A stretch of DNA of 64,000 nucleotides from Bin87 sp965208015 (GTDB lineage Bacteria; Chloroflexota; Dehalococcoidia; Lucifugimonadales; UBA3495), in NCBI GenBank assembly GCA_965208015.1, contig OZ242309.1, forward strand, positions 744,001 to 808,000. The letters run 5' to 3'. The notes below the pieces were generated by a model. The model was not told the DNA's origin, made no database searches, and worked only from the letters and a program-made list of their open reading frames with translations. How positions within the stretch are numbered: the stretch's first letter is position 1; each line of letters opens with the position of its first letter. Shown here in pieces: positions 35,383 through 42,856 of the stretch. Position numbers and translations under genes: made by a program.

Positions 35383-36138
35383 TCAGAACAGTCTTTGCTG
35401 GCCGGGCAGTGGTTCGTTTGGTTCGTCGACCCCATCGGTAGTGGGCTTCTCCGTCCGGGAGCCGGCGACCTCTGCTTCCGTGGGCCCCAACGTGTCCCAA
35501 AGGGAGCGAGTTTGTTGTGCTGGCGAGGGTTCGAAGGAAGCGTTCGCCTCTCGGATCTGAGCGCTTTCGGAAGCCGGTTCGGACTGGATGCGTAGTACAT
35601 CCAACAAGCCGGGAATTTTTGCGAAGTCCTCCTCAATTGCGGCCTTCATTTCCTGGCGGCGCAAACCGGCTGCTGGGTGCATGATGGGGAAGATATGACG
35701 ACCGTTCACTCGCCGTAAACGTCCTCGCACCCGGCTGATGCTCTGCCCGGGGATAAATCGGGCGGTGGAAAATCGACCCAGCGTGACTATCAGCAGCGGG
35801 TCGAGCAGTTCTATCTGGCGATCAAGATATTTGCTGCACGCGGCGATTTCTGAGGGGACGGGATCGCGGTTATCGGGCGGGCGGCACTTTACCATGTTGG
35901 CTATAAAAACCTGTTCTCTGGTCATGCCGATGGATTGGAGCAGGTCTTCGAGGAAGTTACCCGCCGGTCCGACAAAGGGGCGACCCTGGCGGTCCTCGTG
36001 GAACCCCGGACCTTCACCGATGAACAGGAGGTCGGCCGCATCAGGACCTTCTCCGGGTACGGCGTTCGTTCTGCCAGCGTGCAACTGGCAATCCGTGCAG
36101 GCATTGACGACACGAGCGACCTCGGCAAGCGTGTCCAT
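35383..36138 (-). CDS. Uracil-DNA glycosylase, family 4 (iron-sulfur)
   Basis: A 251-residue enzyme removing uracil from DNA. Cys14, Cys17, Cys85 and Cys101 fit the 4Fe-4S ligands of family 4. The uracil-binding motif GEGPGFHEDRQGRPFVGPAG (41-60) and the C-terminal HPAAGLR motif are present. About 60 residues at the C-terminus are low in conservation and rich in Glu/Ser/Pro. Start ATG at 36138. It is 48 bases after acpP and 12 bases before RNase J on the same strand. Confidence 0.92.
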   Translation of the reverse strand: MDTLAEVARVVNACTDCQLHAGRTNAVPGEGPDAADLLFIGEGPGFHEDRQGRPFVGPAGNFLEDLLQSIGMTREQVFIANMVKCRPPDNRDPVPSEIAACSKYLDRQIELLDPLLIVTLGRFSTARFIPGQSISRVRGRLRRVNGRHIFPIMHPAAGLRRQEMKAAIEEDFAKIPGLLDVLRIQSEPASESAQIREANASFEPSPAQQTRSLWDTLGPTEAEVAGSRTEKPTTDGVDEPNEPLPGQQRLF

Positions 36139-36186
36139 TGTTCAAGTAACCCATGTCCGATGCAGTGCCGACGCCCAGATAGCGGC

Positions 36187-36447
36187 CTATTCGTCCGTCA
36201 CGCCCTTGCCTTTAAGGTAATTCACCGCGTCGGCGATGGTGTGAATCTCGCCGGCGTCTTCATCGGGAATTTCGATCGTGTTGTCGCTGGAGCTGAATTC
36301 CTCTTCAAACGCCATGATGAGTTCTACCAGATCCAGTGAATCGGCGCCGAGATCATCCTGAAAAGATGAGCTTTCGCTGACATCGCCGGCGTCTACGCCG
36401 AGCTTGTCAACCACAATGTCGGTAATCCGTTCGAGCACGGTACTCAC
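36187..36447 (-). CDS. acpP: Acyl carrier protein
   Basis: An 86-residue acidic ACP that carries fatty acyl chains on phosphopantetheine at Ser37 in GADSLDLVE. The GTG at 36447 is preferred to a start further upstream because GGAG lies at the right distance and the product then has normal ACP length. A promoter candidate lies upstream inside the end of nusB. fabD and rpmF upstream complete a classic fatty acid cluster. Confidence 0.96.
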   Translation of the reverse strand: MSTVLERITDIVVDKLGVDAGDVSESSSFQDDLGADSLDLVELIMAFEEEFSSSDNTIEIPDEDAGEIHTIADAVNYLKGKGVTDE

Positions 36448-36506
36448 AGGTTCATCTCCGTGAAAAAGTCGTGGATACAACCACGCAATGGGTCTAAGGC
36501 GTGCGG

Positions 36507-36534
36507 AGTCTAAACTAATTTACCGCACTGTCAA
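36507..36534 (-). promoter_or_regulatory. Candidate promoter of acpP, overlapping the nusB 3' end
   Basis: On the minus strand TTGACA (36534-36529) and TAGACT (36512-36507) are 16 bases apart. The -35 and spacer lie within the last codons of nusB, so acpP could be transcribed separately at a high level. Confidence 0.55.
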
Positions 36535-36979
36535 CGGATGTTTGCAAATCGTGGGTGACTGAACCCAGAACGCCGTTGACGAACCGAGCGCTGCTTTCGC
36601 TGCCAAACATGGATGCCAGTTCGACAGCTTCATTGATAACAACGTTCTTTGGAATGTGATCGCGATTGAGCAGTTCATAGATTGCCACACGCAATATGTT
36701 GCGGTCAACGATGGACAATAAATGAACCGGCAGGGCGGGAGCGTAGCGGCCGATGATCTCATCAATACCGGAGCCTTCCACGGCGATTCCGGCGACCATC
36801 GATTCCGCAGCTCGTCGGGTGCTGGTTGTGGCCGGGCTCTCGGCGCATAACCATTCCATCGTGCCAGCTGCCGAGTCGGACCGGACGTCATCGGCATAGA
36901 GGGCCAAGAGCGCAAGCACCCGGGCCTGCCGGCCTACTGGACCCTGTCGGACGCCTGAAGTGAACGGATTATCGGTCAA
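36515..36979 (-). CDS. nusB: Transcription antitermination protein NusB
   Basis: NusB binds boxA RNA with S10 for rRNA antitermination. The 154-residue product shows the all-helical family pattern with LSIVDRNILRVAIYELLNRDHIPKNVVINEAVELA and the C-terminal SSARFVNGVLG. The start is TTG at 36979; an in-frame stop lies two codons further upstream, so TTG (or the ATT before it) is the only choice. It lies 64 bases after fabD in the same direction. Confidence 0.93.
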   Translation of the reverse strand: MTDNPFTSGVRQGPVGRQARVLALLALYADDVRSDSAAGTMEWLCAESPATTSTRRAAESMVAGIAVEGSGIDEIIGRYAPALPVHLLSIVDRNILRVAIYELLNRDHIPKNVVINEAVELASMFGSESSARFVNGVLGSVTHDLQTSVDSAVN

Positions 36980-37043
36980 AATCCTTCACAGCCGCAACGA
37001 GGGACGTTACGGCCGGCTCCGGTAATGCGCGGCCCCTGGAGGG

Positions 37044-37994
37044 TCAAGGGCCGTCCGAACCTGCTTTGTGGATCGAATCGGGGTCGGACAGCGTCAACGC
37101 TTCAACCTCAGGATCGATGCGACGAACGAGGCTGGACAGCACCCGCGCCGGCCCGAACTCGACGAAACGGTTGACGCCGGAGTCGACCATATAGCGCACC
37201 GAGTGTTTCCACATGACGCAGTGGCACAGGCCGGTGAGCAACTCATTGCGGGCCTGTTCCGAGTCGATGATCGCCGTTCCGGTGGAATTTGCGATCACCG
37301 GGAACTGCGGGTCATGCAATCGGATCTGGTCAATGGCGACGGTTAAGCCTTCCTGCGCCTCGGCCATGAGCCGCGAGTGGAAAGCGCCGCTGACCGCCAG
37401 CGGAACCACCTTTTTGGCTCCGCGAGCGGACGCCAGATCCATGGCGCGCGCCAGGGCCATCTTGTCTCCGCTCACCACAATCTGGTCGTCGGAGTTAATG
37501 TTTGCCATCTCAACTCCGGCGTCGAGGGCGACTTGCGCAACATCGTACTCATCGAGGCCAATGATCGCCGCCATGGATCCCGGGTGAGATTCGGACGCTT
37601 GGTGCATCAGCCGCCCGCGCTCCCGGACGAGACGGATGCCGTCGCTGAAATCCATAACGCCGCCAACCACCATGGACGTGTACTCGCCCAGGCTGTGACC
37701 GGCGACAGCCACCGGATCCGGGGCCTGTGGTCCCAGGTACTCCTGCCACGCCCGCCAGATGGCGATGCACACGGTCATGATGGCCGGCTGGGCGTGAGCA
37801 GTGTCCTGCAGATCCTCCGCGGGACCTTCGAACATCAGGTTCGAAAGGTGGATGCCGAGGCTGTCATCAGCCTCGCTGAAAACTTCTCTTGCGGCAGGCG
37901 ATCGTTCGAATAGCGAACGCCCCATGCCAACTTTTTGGGTGCCCTGTCCGGGAAAGATATATGAGTAAACCGGAGTTCGGGCGATGTCTGCCAT
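37044..37994 (-). CDS. fabD: Malonyl-CoA:ACP transacylase FabD
   Basis: FabD loads malonyl groups onto ACP. The 316-residue product starts near YIFPGQGTQKVGMG, has the nucleophile Ser in AGHSLGEYT (about residue 92) and the catalytic His in SGAFHSRLM. Start ATG at 37994. Upstream on the same strand are rpmF and yceD; acpP follows after nusB. Confidence 0.95.
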   Translation of the reverse strand: MADIARTPVYSYIFPGQGTQKVGMGRSLFERSPAAREVFSEADDSLGIHLSNLMFEGPAEDLQDTAHAQPAIMTVCIAIWRAWQEYLGPQAPDPVAVAGHSLGEYTSMVVGGVMDFSDGIRLVRERGRLMHQASESHPGSMAAIIGLDEYDVAQVALDAGVEMANINSDDQIVVSGDKMALARAMDLASARGAKKVVPLAVSGAFHSRLMAEAQEGLTVAIDQIRLHDPQFPVIANSTGTAIIDSEQARNELLTGLCHCVMWKHSVRYMVDSGVNRFVEFGPARVLSSLVRRIDPEVEALTLSDPDSIHKAGSDGP

Positions 37995-38070
37995 GATGAC
38001 CGATCTCCAAATTAGCGATGCAAAATCGCGGCCCTGTCATCTCGTCGTTATGGTGTTGTTTCGCAGTCGT

Positions 38071-38250
38071 TCAGCCTCCGACTTGCCGGCCTCTGTAGTA
38101 CCCGCAGGACGGGCACGCTGCGTGCGGGCGTTTGGCTGCCCGGCACCTCGGGCAACGCGCCGGATGCATGGTCCTGAGGCGGTATGCCGGAGACGAGAGT
38201 CGTCGTCCCTTGCGTGCTCTGGTCAATTTCTTGTTTGGTAGCGCTCCCAT
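38071..38250 (-). CDS. rpmF: Ribosomal protein L32
   Basis: A 59-residue basic L32 with the conserved start MGALPNKKLTRARKG and a four-Cys zinc ribbon CPRC...CPSC followed by GYYRGRQV. The ATG at 38250 was chosen over a longer frame from 38298. It is 78 bases after yceD and 76 bases before fabD, the usual neighbours. Confidence 0.94.
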   Translation of the reverse strand: MGALPNKKLTRARKGRRLSSPAYRLRTMHPARCPRCRAAKRPHAACPSCGYYRGRQVGG

Positions 38251-38328
38251 TTTCTCAATCCATTCTTGAGGCCCAAGTCTTGCAAGTAGCGGTCGCAAAT
38301 GACCAACCCACGCTTCGGGCCTTGGAGT

Positions 38329-38850
38329 TCAGGTTTGCTGCTCATCTATGAGCGAAAGTAGCGACGCCCATCTCGGGTCGATTTCCCGATTATAACAGTC
38401 GCACGATTCAAGGTTGCGGTCTCGACCGCAGCGATCGCAGATGCCAACGCAATCGGGCCGGCACAGCGGTTTCAGCGGAAGAGCGGCCAACGTGGCTTGG
38501 CGGGTGGCTTCTGCCAGATCCAGGTTGTGGTCCGGGCTTATGAACTGCACCTCCCAGTCCTCGGGAAGCGAAACCCTGGTTCCCGTTTTAACATCGATCT
38601 CCGGGAAATACTCTTCATCGAGTTCAATGCCAAGGGTGCGCGAAAAACCTTCGAGGCACCGTGAGCAGTCTTGCGGAATGCGCACGTCAAGGCGTGCCTG
38701 TACCCAGATGCCCTGGTGCGTACGCACCATTTCCACCGAGCCTCGCACGCATTCTACAGGATGGTCGGCGTCGCAGATGTCCTCCTCAATGTCAAAATTG
38801 CGATGCGAACCGATTGCTTCTTTCAGCAGTTGCGCGACATTGTATTTCAT
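38329..38850 (-). CDS. yceD: YceD/DUF177 family protein
   Basis: A 173-residue protein of the YceD family, which is typically encoded next to rpmF and linked to 23S rRNA accumulation. CSRCLEGF (about 73-80) and the C-terminal cluster CRPDCVGICDRCGRD are the family marks, the latter probably binding zinc. Start ATG at 38850. It is the first gene of the run towards fabD. The gap 38851-39018 upstream holds no gene. Confidence 0.9.
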   Translation of the reverse strand: MKYNVAQLLKEAIGSHRNFDIEEDICDADHPVECVRGSVEMVRTHQGIWVQARLDVRIPQDCSRCLEGFSRTLGIELDEEYFPEIDVKTGTRVSLPEDWEVQFISPDHNLDLAEATRQATLAALPLKPLCRPDCVGICDRCGRDRNLESCDCYNREIDPRWASLLSLIDEQQT

Positions 38851-39018
38851 GGTTAGACGCGACCTGAAAACGCACGCGATCCGTAAATTGACGCCAGATT
38901 ATAAGAAGGCCCCATGCCTGCATCAATAGAATCGCGGGTCAATTTTGCCAATTTTATGAATCTTCAAGCCTTGCCGCCGGCGCCTTGCACACCTGACGAT
39001 CGTGCGGACGGAGGGGCG

Positions 39019-39426
39019 TCAGTCTGATGCGTGGGCATTGATGTAATCGATGATGTCGTTGGTGGACGTACCCGGCCCGAAAACCGCAGAAACTCCCATC
39101 TGGGACAATGCTTCCCGATCTTCTTCAGGGACGATACCGCCCAGGACGACTAACACGTCGTCCATTCCCTGTTCGCCCAACAATCGCATGATTTCGGGAA
39201 GCAACTCCATGTGCGCTCCCGAAAGGATGCTCAACCCCAAGACCGAAACGTCTTCCTGCGCGGCGGCCTGCACCACCATCCTCGGAGTTTGACGGATGCC
39301 CGTATAAATGACCTCCATGCCGGCATCTCGCAACGCCCGGGCGATCACCTTCGCCCCGCGGTCGTGTCCGTCCAGTCCAGGCTTGGCCACGAGGACCCTG
39401 ATCGGGTTAGCGCGTTGGATGGTCAT
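39019..39426 (-). CDS. Methylmalonyl-CoA mutase, small B12-binding subunit
   Basis: A 135-residue cobalamin-binding domain with the D-x-H-x-x-G motif (LDGHDRGAK, His21 as cobalt ligand), LSILSGAH and VLGGIVPEED, as in split mutases. It should pair with the large subunit at 25238-26896. The ATG at 39426 gives the normal subunit length; a longer frame to 39564 adds 46 residues of unfamiliar sequence. It is far from the rest of the pathway and next to the yceD-fabD cluster. Confidence 0.88.
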   Translation of the reverse strand: MTIQRANPIRVLVAKPGLDGHDRGAKVIARALRDAGMEVIYTGIRQTPRMVVQAAAQEDVSVLGLSILSGAHMELLPEIMRLLGEQGMDDVLVVLGGIVPEEDREALSQMGVSAVFGPGTSTNDIIDYINAHASD

Positions 39427-39596
39427 AGAAGCGTTTCCAAGTACTGAAATGCAGCGTGGCGCATCAGGCGCGATTTTTGCCGAGGATTGAGCTTCTGATA
39501 ATTCTACTACAAATTTCCTCTCCCTCTTGGCGATGCCTGTTGATCTAAACGGCTCATTTGCCACCGTGCGCTCGAACAGGGCAGCGGTATCGAACG

Positions 39597-39626
39597 TTGA
39601 CAGTCCGGCGCCGCTGTTACTATCCT
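39597..39626 (+). promoter_or_regulatory. Candidate promoter of tRNA-Arg (TCT)
   Basis: TTGACA (39597-39602) and TATCCT (39621-39626) are 18 bases apart, 12 bases before the tRNA gene. Confidence 0.55.
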
Positions 39627-39637
39627 AATCTTGACGC

Positions 39638-39713
39638 GTCCCAGTAGCTCAGTGGATAGAGCGGCTGCCTTCTAAGCAGCTGGCCGCGGGTTCGAATCCT
39701 GCCTGGGACGCCA
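39638..39713 (+). tRNA. tRNA-Arg (TCT), CCA encoded
   Basis: Acceptor GTCCCAG (39638-39644) pairs with CTGGGAC (39703-39709), discriminator G, CCA at 39711-39713. The anticodon stem GCTGC/GCAGC encloses CTTCTAA, anticodon TCT. Confidence 0.96.
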
Positions 39714-39875
39714 CTTCATCCCTGCTCTGCGTAGAGATTTTGCTTTTTTGGTGGCTGCGAACAGCCGCAGCCTCCCCACGCTCCCTTTTGTCTCTACAGT
39801 ACGAGCGCGCCATCGGCTCACCGCGACGCTTGGTAGGCGACGGTCATCCTGCGATTTGCGCCGGACCCGGTCGCT

Positions 39876-39903
39876 TTGACACTCTCATCGCCGTACCTAT
39901 AAT
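39876..39903 (+). promoter_or_regulatory. Near-consensus sigma-70 promoter of the hydroxyacid dehydrogenase
   Basis: TTGACA (39876-39881) and TATAAT (39898-39903) both match consensus exactly with a 16-base spacer; the start would be near 39910, about 43 bases before the ATG. It is the strongest promoter I see in the window. The remainder of 39714-39952 holds no gene. Confidence 0.75.
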
Positions 39904-39952
39904 TGCGCCATAGTGCTCGCAGTTCACGACAGCACCCGAAGGAGATTGCGAT

Positions 39953-40918
39953 ATGCCCACTTGGAAAGTTGCCTATTTCAGTGGAGTAGGAGGACGCCCT
40001 CAGATCATGCTGGACAATGCCCCGGACGACATAGAGGTCACCGTGGTCAACCCCGCGCTGTCTGAGGACGAAAAGATCGAACTGTGCCGCGACGCCGATG
40101 CGATCATCAGCAGCGATCTCTCGCTGAACCTGGTCCAGGAGTGTTCCAGGCTCAAGTTGATCCAGACCCTCAGCGCGGGTTACGACCGGCTGCCCCTCGA
40201 AGAAATCCTCGAAATGGGCATTCCGGTCGCCAACAACGGCGGTGCTAATGCCATTTCGGTTTCGGAACAGACCCTGGCCCTGATGATCGGGATCAGCAGG
40301 AACCTCATGGCGCAATGGGACAGCACCACCCGGCAGCGAGCCTGGCGGAGCGATCTCTACCAGACTGACTTGTCGGAGGTTACCGACAAGACGGTGGGCA
40401 TTGTAGGGCTCGGGCGGATTGGGCGGCAGGTCGCCAAGCGTCTCACCGGCTTTGATACGCGCACCATTTTCTACGACATCGAGGACATCCCGGAAGACGT
40501 CCAGCGCGAGGTGAAGGCTGAGCCCGTAGCGTTCGACGAACTGCTGGAAACCTCCGACATCGTGAGCATGCACGTGCCTTTGACCCGGCGCACCCGGGGA
40601 ATGATGTCCGACCGCGAATTCGGCATGATGAAGCCCACGGCGTTTTTCATCAACCTGTGCCGAGGGCCGGTAGTCGACGAGGCGGCGCTGTATCGCGCAC
40701 TGACCGAGGGCCAGATCGCCGGCGCGGGGCTGGACGTCCTCGAAGTGGAGCCAACCCCCGCCGACAACCCCCTGTTCGACCTGGACAACGTGATCATCAC
40801 GCCGCACATGGCGGGACAGAGCCAGGAAACCGCGCTGCGGGCCGCCCATTTCGCCTATGGCAACATCCTGCAGGTGTTGAACGGCGGAGAAGCGGAATCG
40901 CTGGTAACACCGGAATAG
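39953..40918 (+). CDS. NAD-dependent D-2-hydroxyacid dehydrogenase
   Basis: A 321-residue dehydrogenase of the phosphoglycerate/glyoxylate reductase family. The Rossmann motif GIVGLGRIGRQVAK is near residues 147-160; the catalytic Arg lies in NLCRGPVVDE, the Glu in GLDVLEVEP and the His in TPHMAGQSQ. AAGGAGA precedes the ATG at 39953 and a consensus promoter lies further upstream. Substrate is not clear. The next gene encodes an FAH-family enzyme, so both may act on keto or hydroxy acids. Confidence 0.9.
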   Translation: MPTWKVAYFSGVGGRPQIMLDNAPDDIEVTVVNPALSEDEKIELCRDADAIISSDLSLNLVQECSRLKLIQTLSAGYDRLPLEEILEMGIPVANNGGANAISVSEQTLALMIGISRNLMAQWDSTTRQRAWRSDLYQTDLSEVTDKTVGIVGLGRIGRQVAKRLTGFDTRTIFYDIEDIPEDVQREVKAEPVAFDELLETSDIVSMHVPLTRRTRGMMSDREFGMMKPTAFFINLCRGPVVDEAALYRALTEGQIAGAGLDVLEVEPTPADNPLFDLDNVIITPHMAGQSQETALRAAHFAYGNILQVLNGGEAESLVTPE

Positions 40919-40953
40919 CGCCGAGGGTCGACGCACACACGCTTTCGGAAACC

Positions 40954-41060
40954 GTCAGAACCAGGATTTACCGGATTAAAGGATTTTCAGGATTGGAGTC
41001 ATCCAATGGAGAAACATCCAATCCTAAAAATTCCCAAATCCTGAAAATCTTGATTCTGAC
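40954..41060. repeat. Long imperfect inverted repeat, two 44-base arms
   Basis: Arms 40954-40997 and 41017-41060 match in 35 of 44 positions when one is reverse-complemented, around a 19-base centre. The arms are AT-rich against the GC-rich genome and are built of repeated GGATT(T) units. A transcript would fold into a long hairpin between the dehydrogenase and FAH genes. It could be a mobile miniature repeat, a terminator or an RNA structural element. Confidence 0.75.
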
Positions 41061-41086
41061 AATTCCCCGCCCAAAGGAGCATTCCC

Positions 41087-41869
41087 ATGATTTGGTGTCG
41101 TTTTCAGTTGGGCGAAAAGGTGAGCTTTGGCATCGTCGACGGTGACCGGGTGACGGAGGTGTGGGGCGATCCGCTGGATGACTACGCGGTCACCAACCAC
41201 TCGTACCCGCTGGGCGAGGTGAAGCTGCTCGCGCCCATCAAGCCCGGAATGCTGTACGCCGCCGGCCCCAACTACCGGGGCCACGTCGAGGGGATGGCAG
41301 CCCGGCGGGGCGCTCCGCCGTCGTATCCCGACCGCCCGTCGCCCAACTATCGGTCGGTCCACGCCATCATCGGCACCGAGGAGAAAATCGTCGTTCCCGC
41401 CGACTGCTCCGGCGCCGTCCAGCCGGAAGGCCAACTAGCGGTGGTCATCGGCAAGAAAGCGCGCAAGGTGCCCGTCAGCGAGGCGCTGGACTACGTCTTC
41501 GGATATACCATCGGCAACGACATCAGCCAGCGCCCCTGGCAACAGGCCGACCGCACCATGTTCCGGGGCAAGAACTGCGACACTTGGAAGCCCATGGGCC
41601 CCTGGATCGTCACCGATCAGGACCCCAAGGGGTTTCGCATCATCGTGCGCCACAACGGCGAGGTGTGGGAGGATTTCTCCTCCGCCGACCAGATCTGGGA
41701 CACTACCACCTGGATCCACGAGCTCAGCAACTACGCCACCCTCCACCCCGGCGACGTCCTCTGGATGGGCACCGAGGGCGCCGACGGCGACATGTTCCCC
41801 GGAGACACCATCGAGGTGGAGATCAGCGGCATCGGCACGCTGCGGAACTATGTGGTGGCTGAGGACTAA
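41087..41869 (+). CDS. Fumarylacetoacetate hydrolase family protein
   Basis: A 260-residue FAH-fold enzyme; family members cleave or decarboxylate beta-keto acids and acylpyruvates. The core begins near GMLYAAGPNYRGHV, with the metal-binding region around EGQLAVVIGKKARKV, GYTIGNDISQR and FRGKNCDTWKPMGPWIV. The ATG at 41087 has AAAGGAG nearby. It ends 74 bases before the convergent Uma2 gene. Substrate is unknown. Confidence 0.9.
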   Translation: MIWCRFQLGEKVSFGIVDGDRVTEVWGDPLDDYAVTNHSYPLGEVKLLAPIKPGMLYAAGPNYRGHVEGMAARRGAPPSYPDRPSPNYRSVHAIIGTEEKIVVPADCSGAVQPEGQLAVVIGKKARKVPVSEALDYVFGYTIGNDISQRPWQQADRTMFRGKNCDTWKPMGPWIVTDQDPKGFRIIVRHNGEVWEDFSSADQIWDTTTWIHELSNYATLHPGDVLWMGTEGADGDMFPGDTIEVEISGIGTLRNYVVAED

Positions 41870-41942
41870 ACCAAAGCCAAGCTGAAACACGCGGGAGCGG
41901 CAGAATGTTCAAATCGGGTACAGGAACCGCGCTCTCGTCAGG

Positions 41943-42722
41943 CTATGGTTCTCTCCCACGCAGTCGCTCCCTGAGGCGGGCCAGTTCGGCTTCCGCAGCG
42001 TCGGCGCGGGTTTCGGCCTGGCTGCGGGCGGCCTGCTCGAGATTGAGTGTGGCTTCGGCGACGACGGCACGGGCTTCGGCGGTATTGGCCCGGGCTTCAG
42101 CGGCAGTGCGCTTGTCTATCGTCATCCCCGTTGCCGGATCCAGCACGTCAAACTCCTGGCCATTCCAGTGAAAAACCACATCCAGCAACTCGCTGTGGCT
42201 GCTTACCGAAACGCCCACGCCGTACTCCGGTGGATATTCCTCATACTGACCATTCACCAATCGCTCCCCCGCAATCGGCTTGCCGTACAGCCGGCCGCCC
42301 GTGGGGTCGAACCGCCAGTACTCCTGTATCTCCAGTCGCTGGTACAACCCCCGCTTCCAGCCCAGATCGTGCGCTGCCGTGCTCGGCGACGCCACTTCCA
42401 TCACGAAGTCCGGCGTCTTCCCGATTTCCCAAATCCAGAAGTTCGGCAGGTTATCCCGTATTCCCGCATTATCCACGTCAAAGGCTATGAACAGGTCGGG
42501 CTTAACCCGCTGGTTGCCACCAGTTACGTCGTAAGAGACAAACACCCCGCCCGAGATGAATACGTCCCGCTGGTTTTCATAACGTTGGCGGAGGAGATGA
42601 CCGATTCGGTCAATGGGCGACTCTTGCTGCATACCGTCCTCGACCGGTTCCGGTTCTTCGTAGAAGACGTCCGGCAAGGTTCGTACCTTCCAGGCATTGG
42701 TGATGATTCTGGTGGCGGCCAT
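41943..42722 (-). CDS. Uma2-family (PD-(D/E)XK-like) protein with C-terminal coiled coil
   Basis: A 259-residue protein of the Uma2 family, abundant in Chloroflexi and cyanobacteria and predicted to be a restriction-like nuclease. VKPDLFIAFD, FVMEVASPSTAAHDLGWKRGLY and EYWRFDP match the family active site. The last 60 residues are Ala/Glu/Arg-rich and should form a coiled coil. The ATG at 42722 is the start; a frame running further upstream is antisense to the hydantoinase gene. Its biological role is not known. The gap 42723-42856 upstream holds no gene. Confidence 0.85.
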   Translation of the reverse strand: MAATRIITNAWKVRTLPDVFYEEPEPVEDGMQQESPIDRIGHLLRQRYENQRDVFISGGVFVSYDVTGGNQRVKPDLFIAFDVDNAGIRDNLPNFWIWEIGKTPDFVMEVASPSTAAHDLGWKRGLYQRLEIQEYWRFDPTGGRLYGKPIAGERLVNGQYEEYPPEYGVGVSVSSHSELLDVVFHWNGQEFDVLDPATGMTIDKRTAAEARANTAEARAVVAEATLNLEQAARSQAETRADAAEAELARLRERLRGREP

Positions 42723-42856
42723 GGGAGAGCCTCCGGCGCCGGGCAGTGGGTTTGTACGGCCCAAGTATATTCCGCTTCCGCGGCACTCTCTACAATCGTC
42801 AGCGGCGAGATGCGTGGGGTGGATGTGAAGAGTGGGCCGATTGTCGCCCTGATTCT

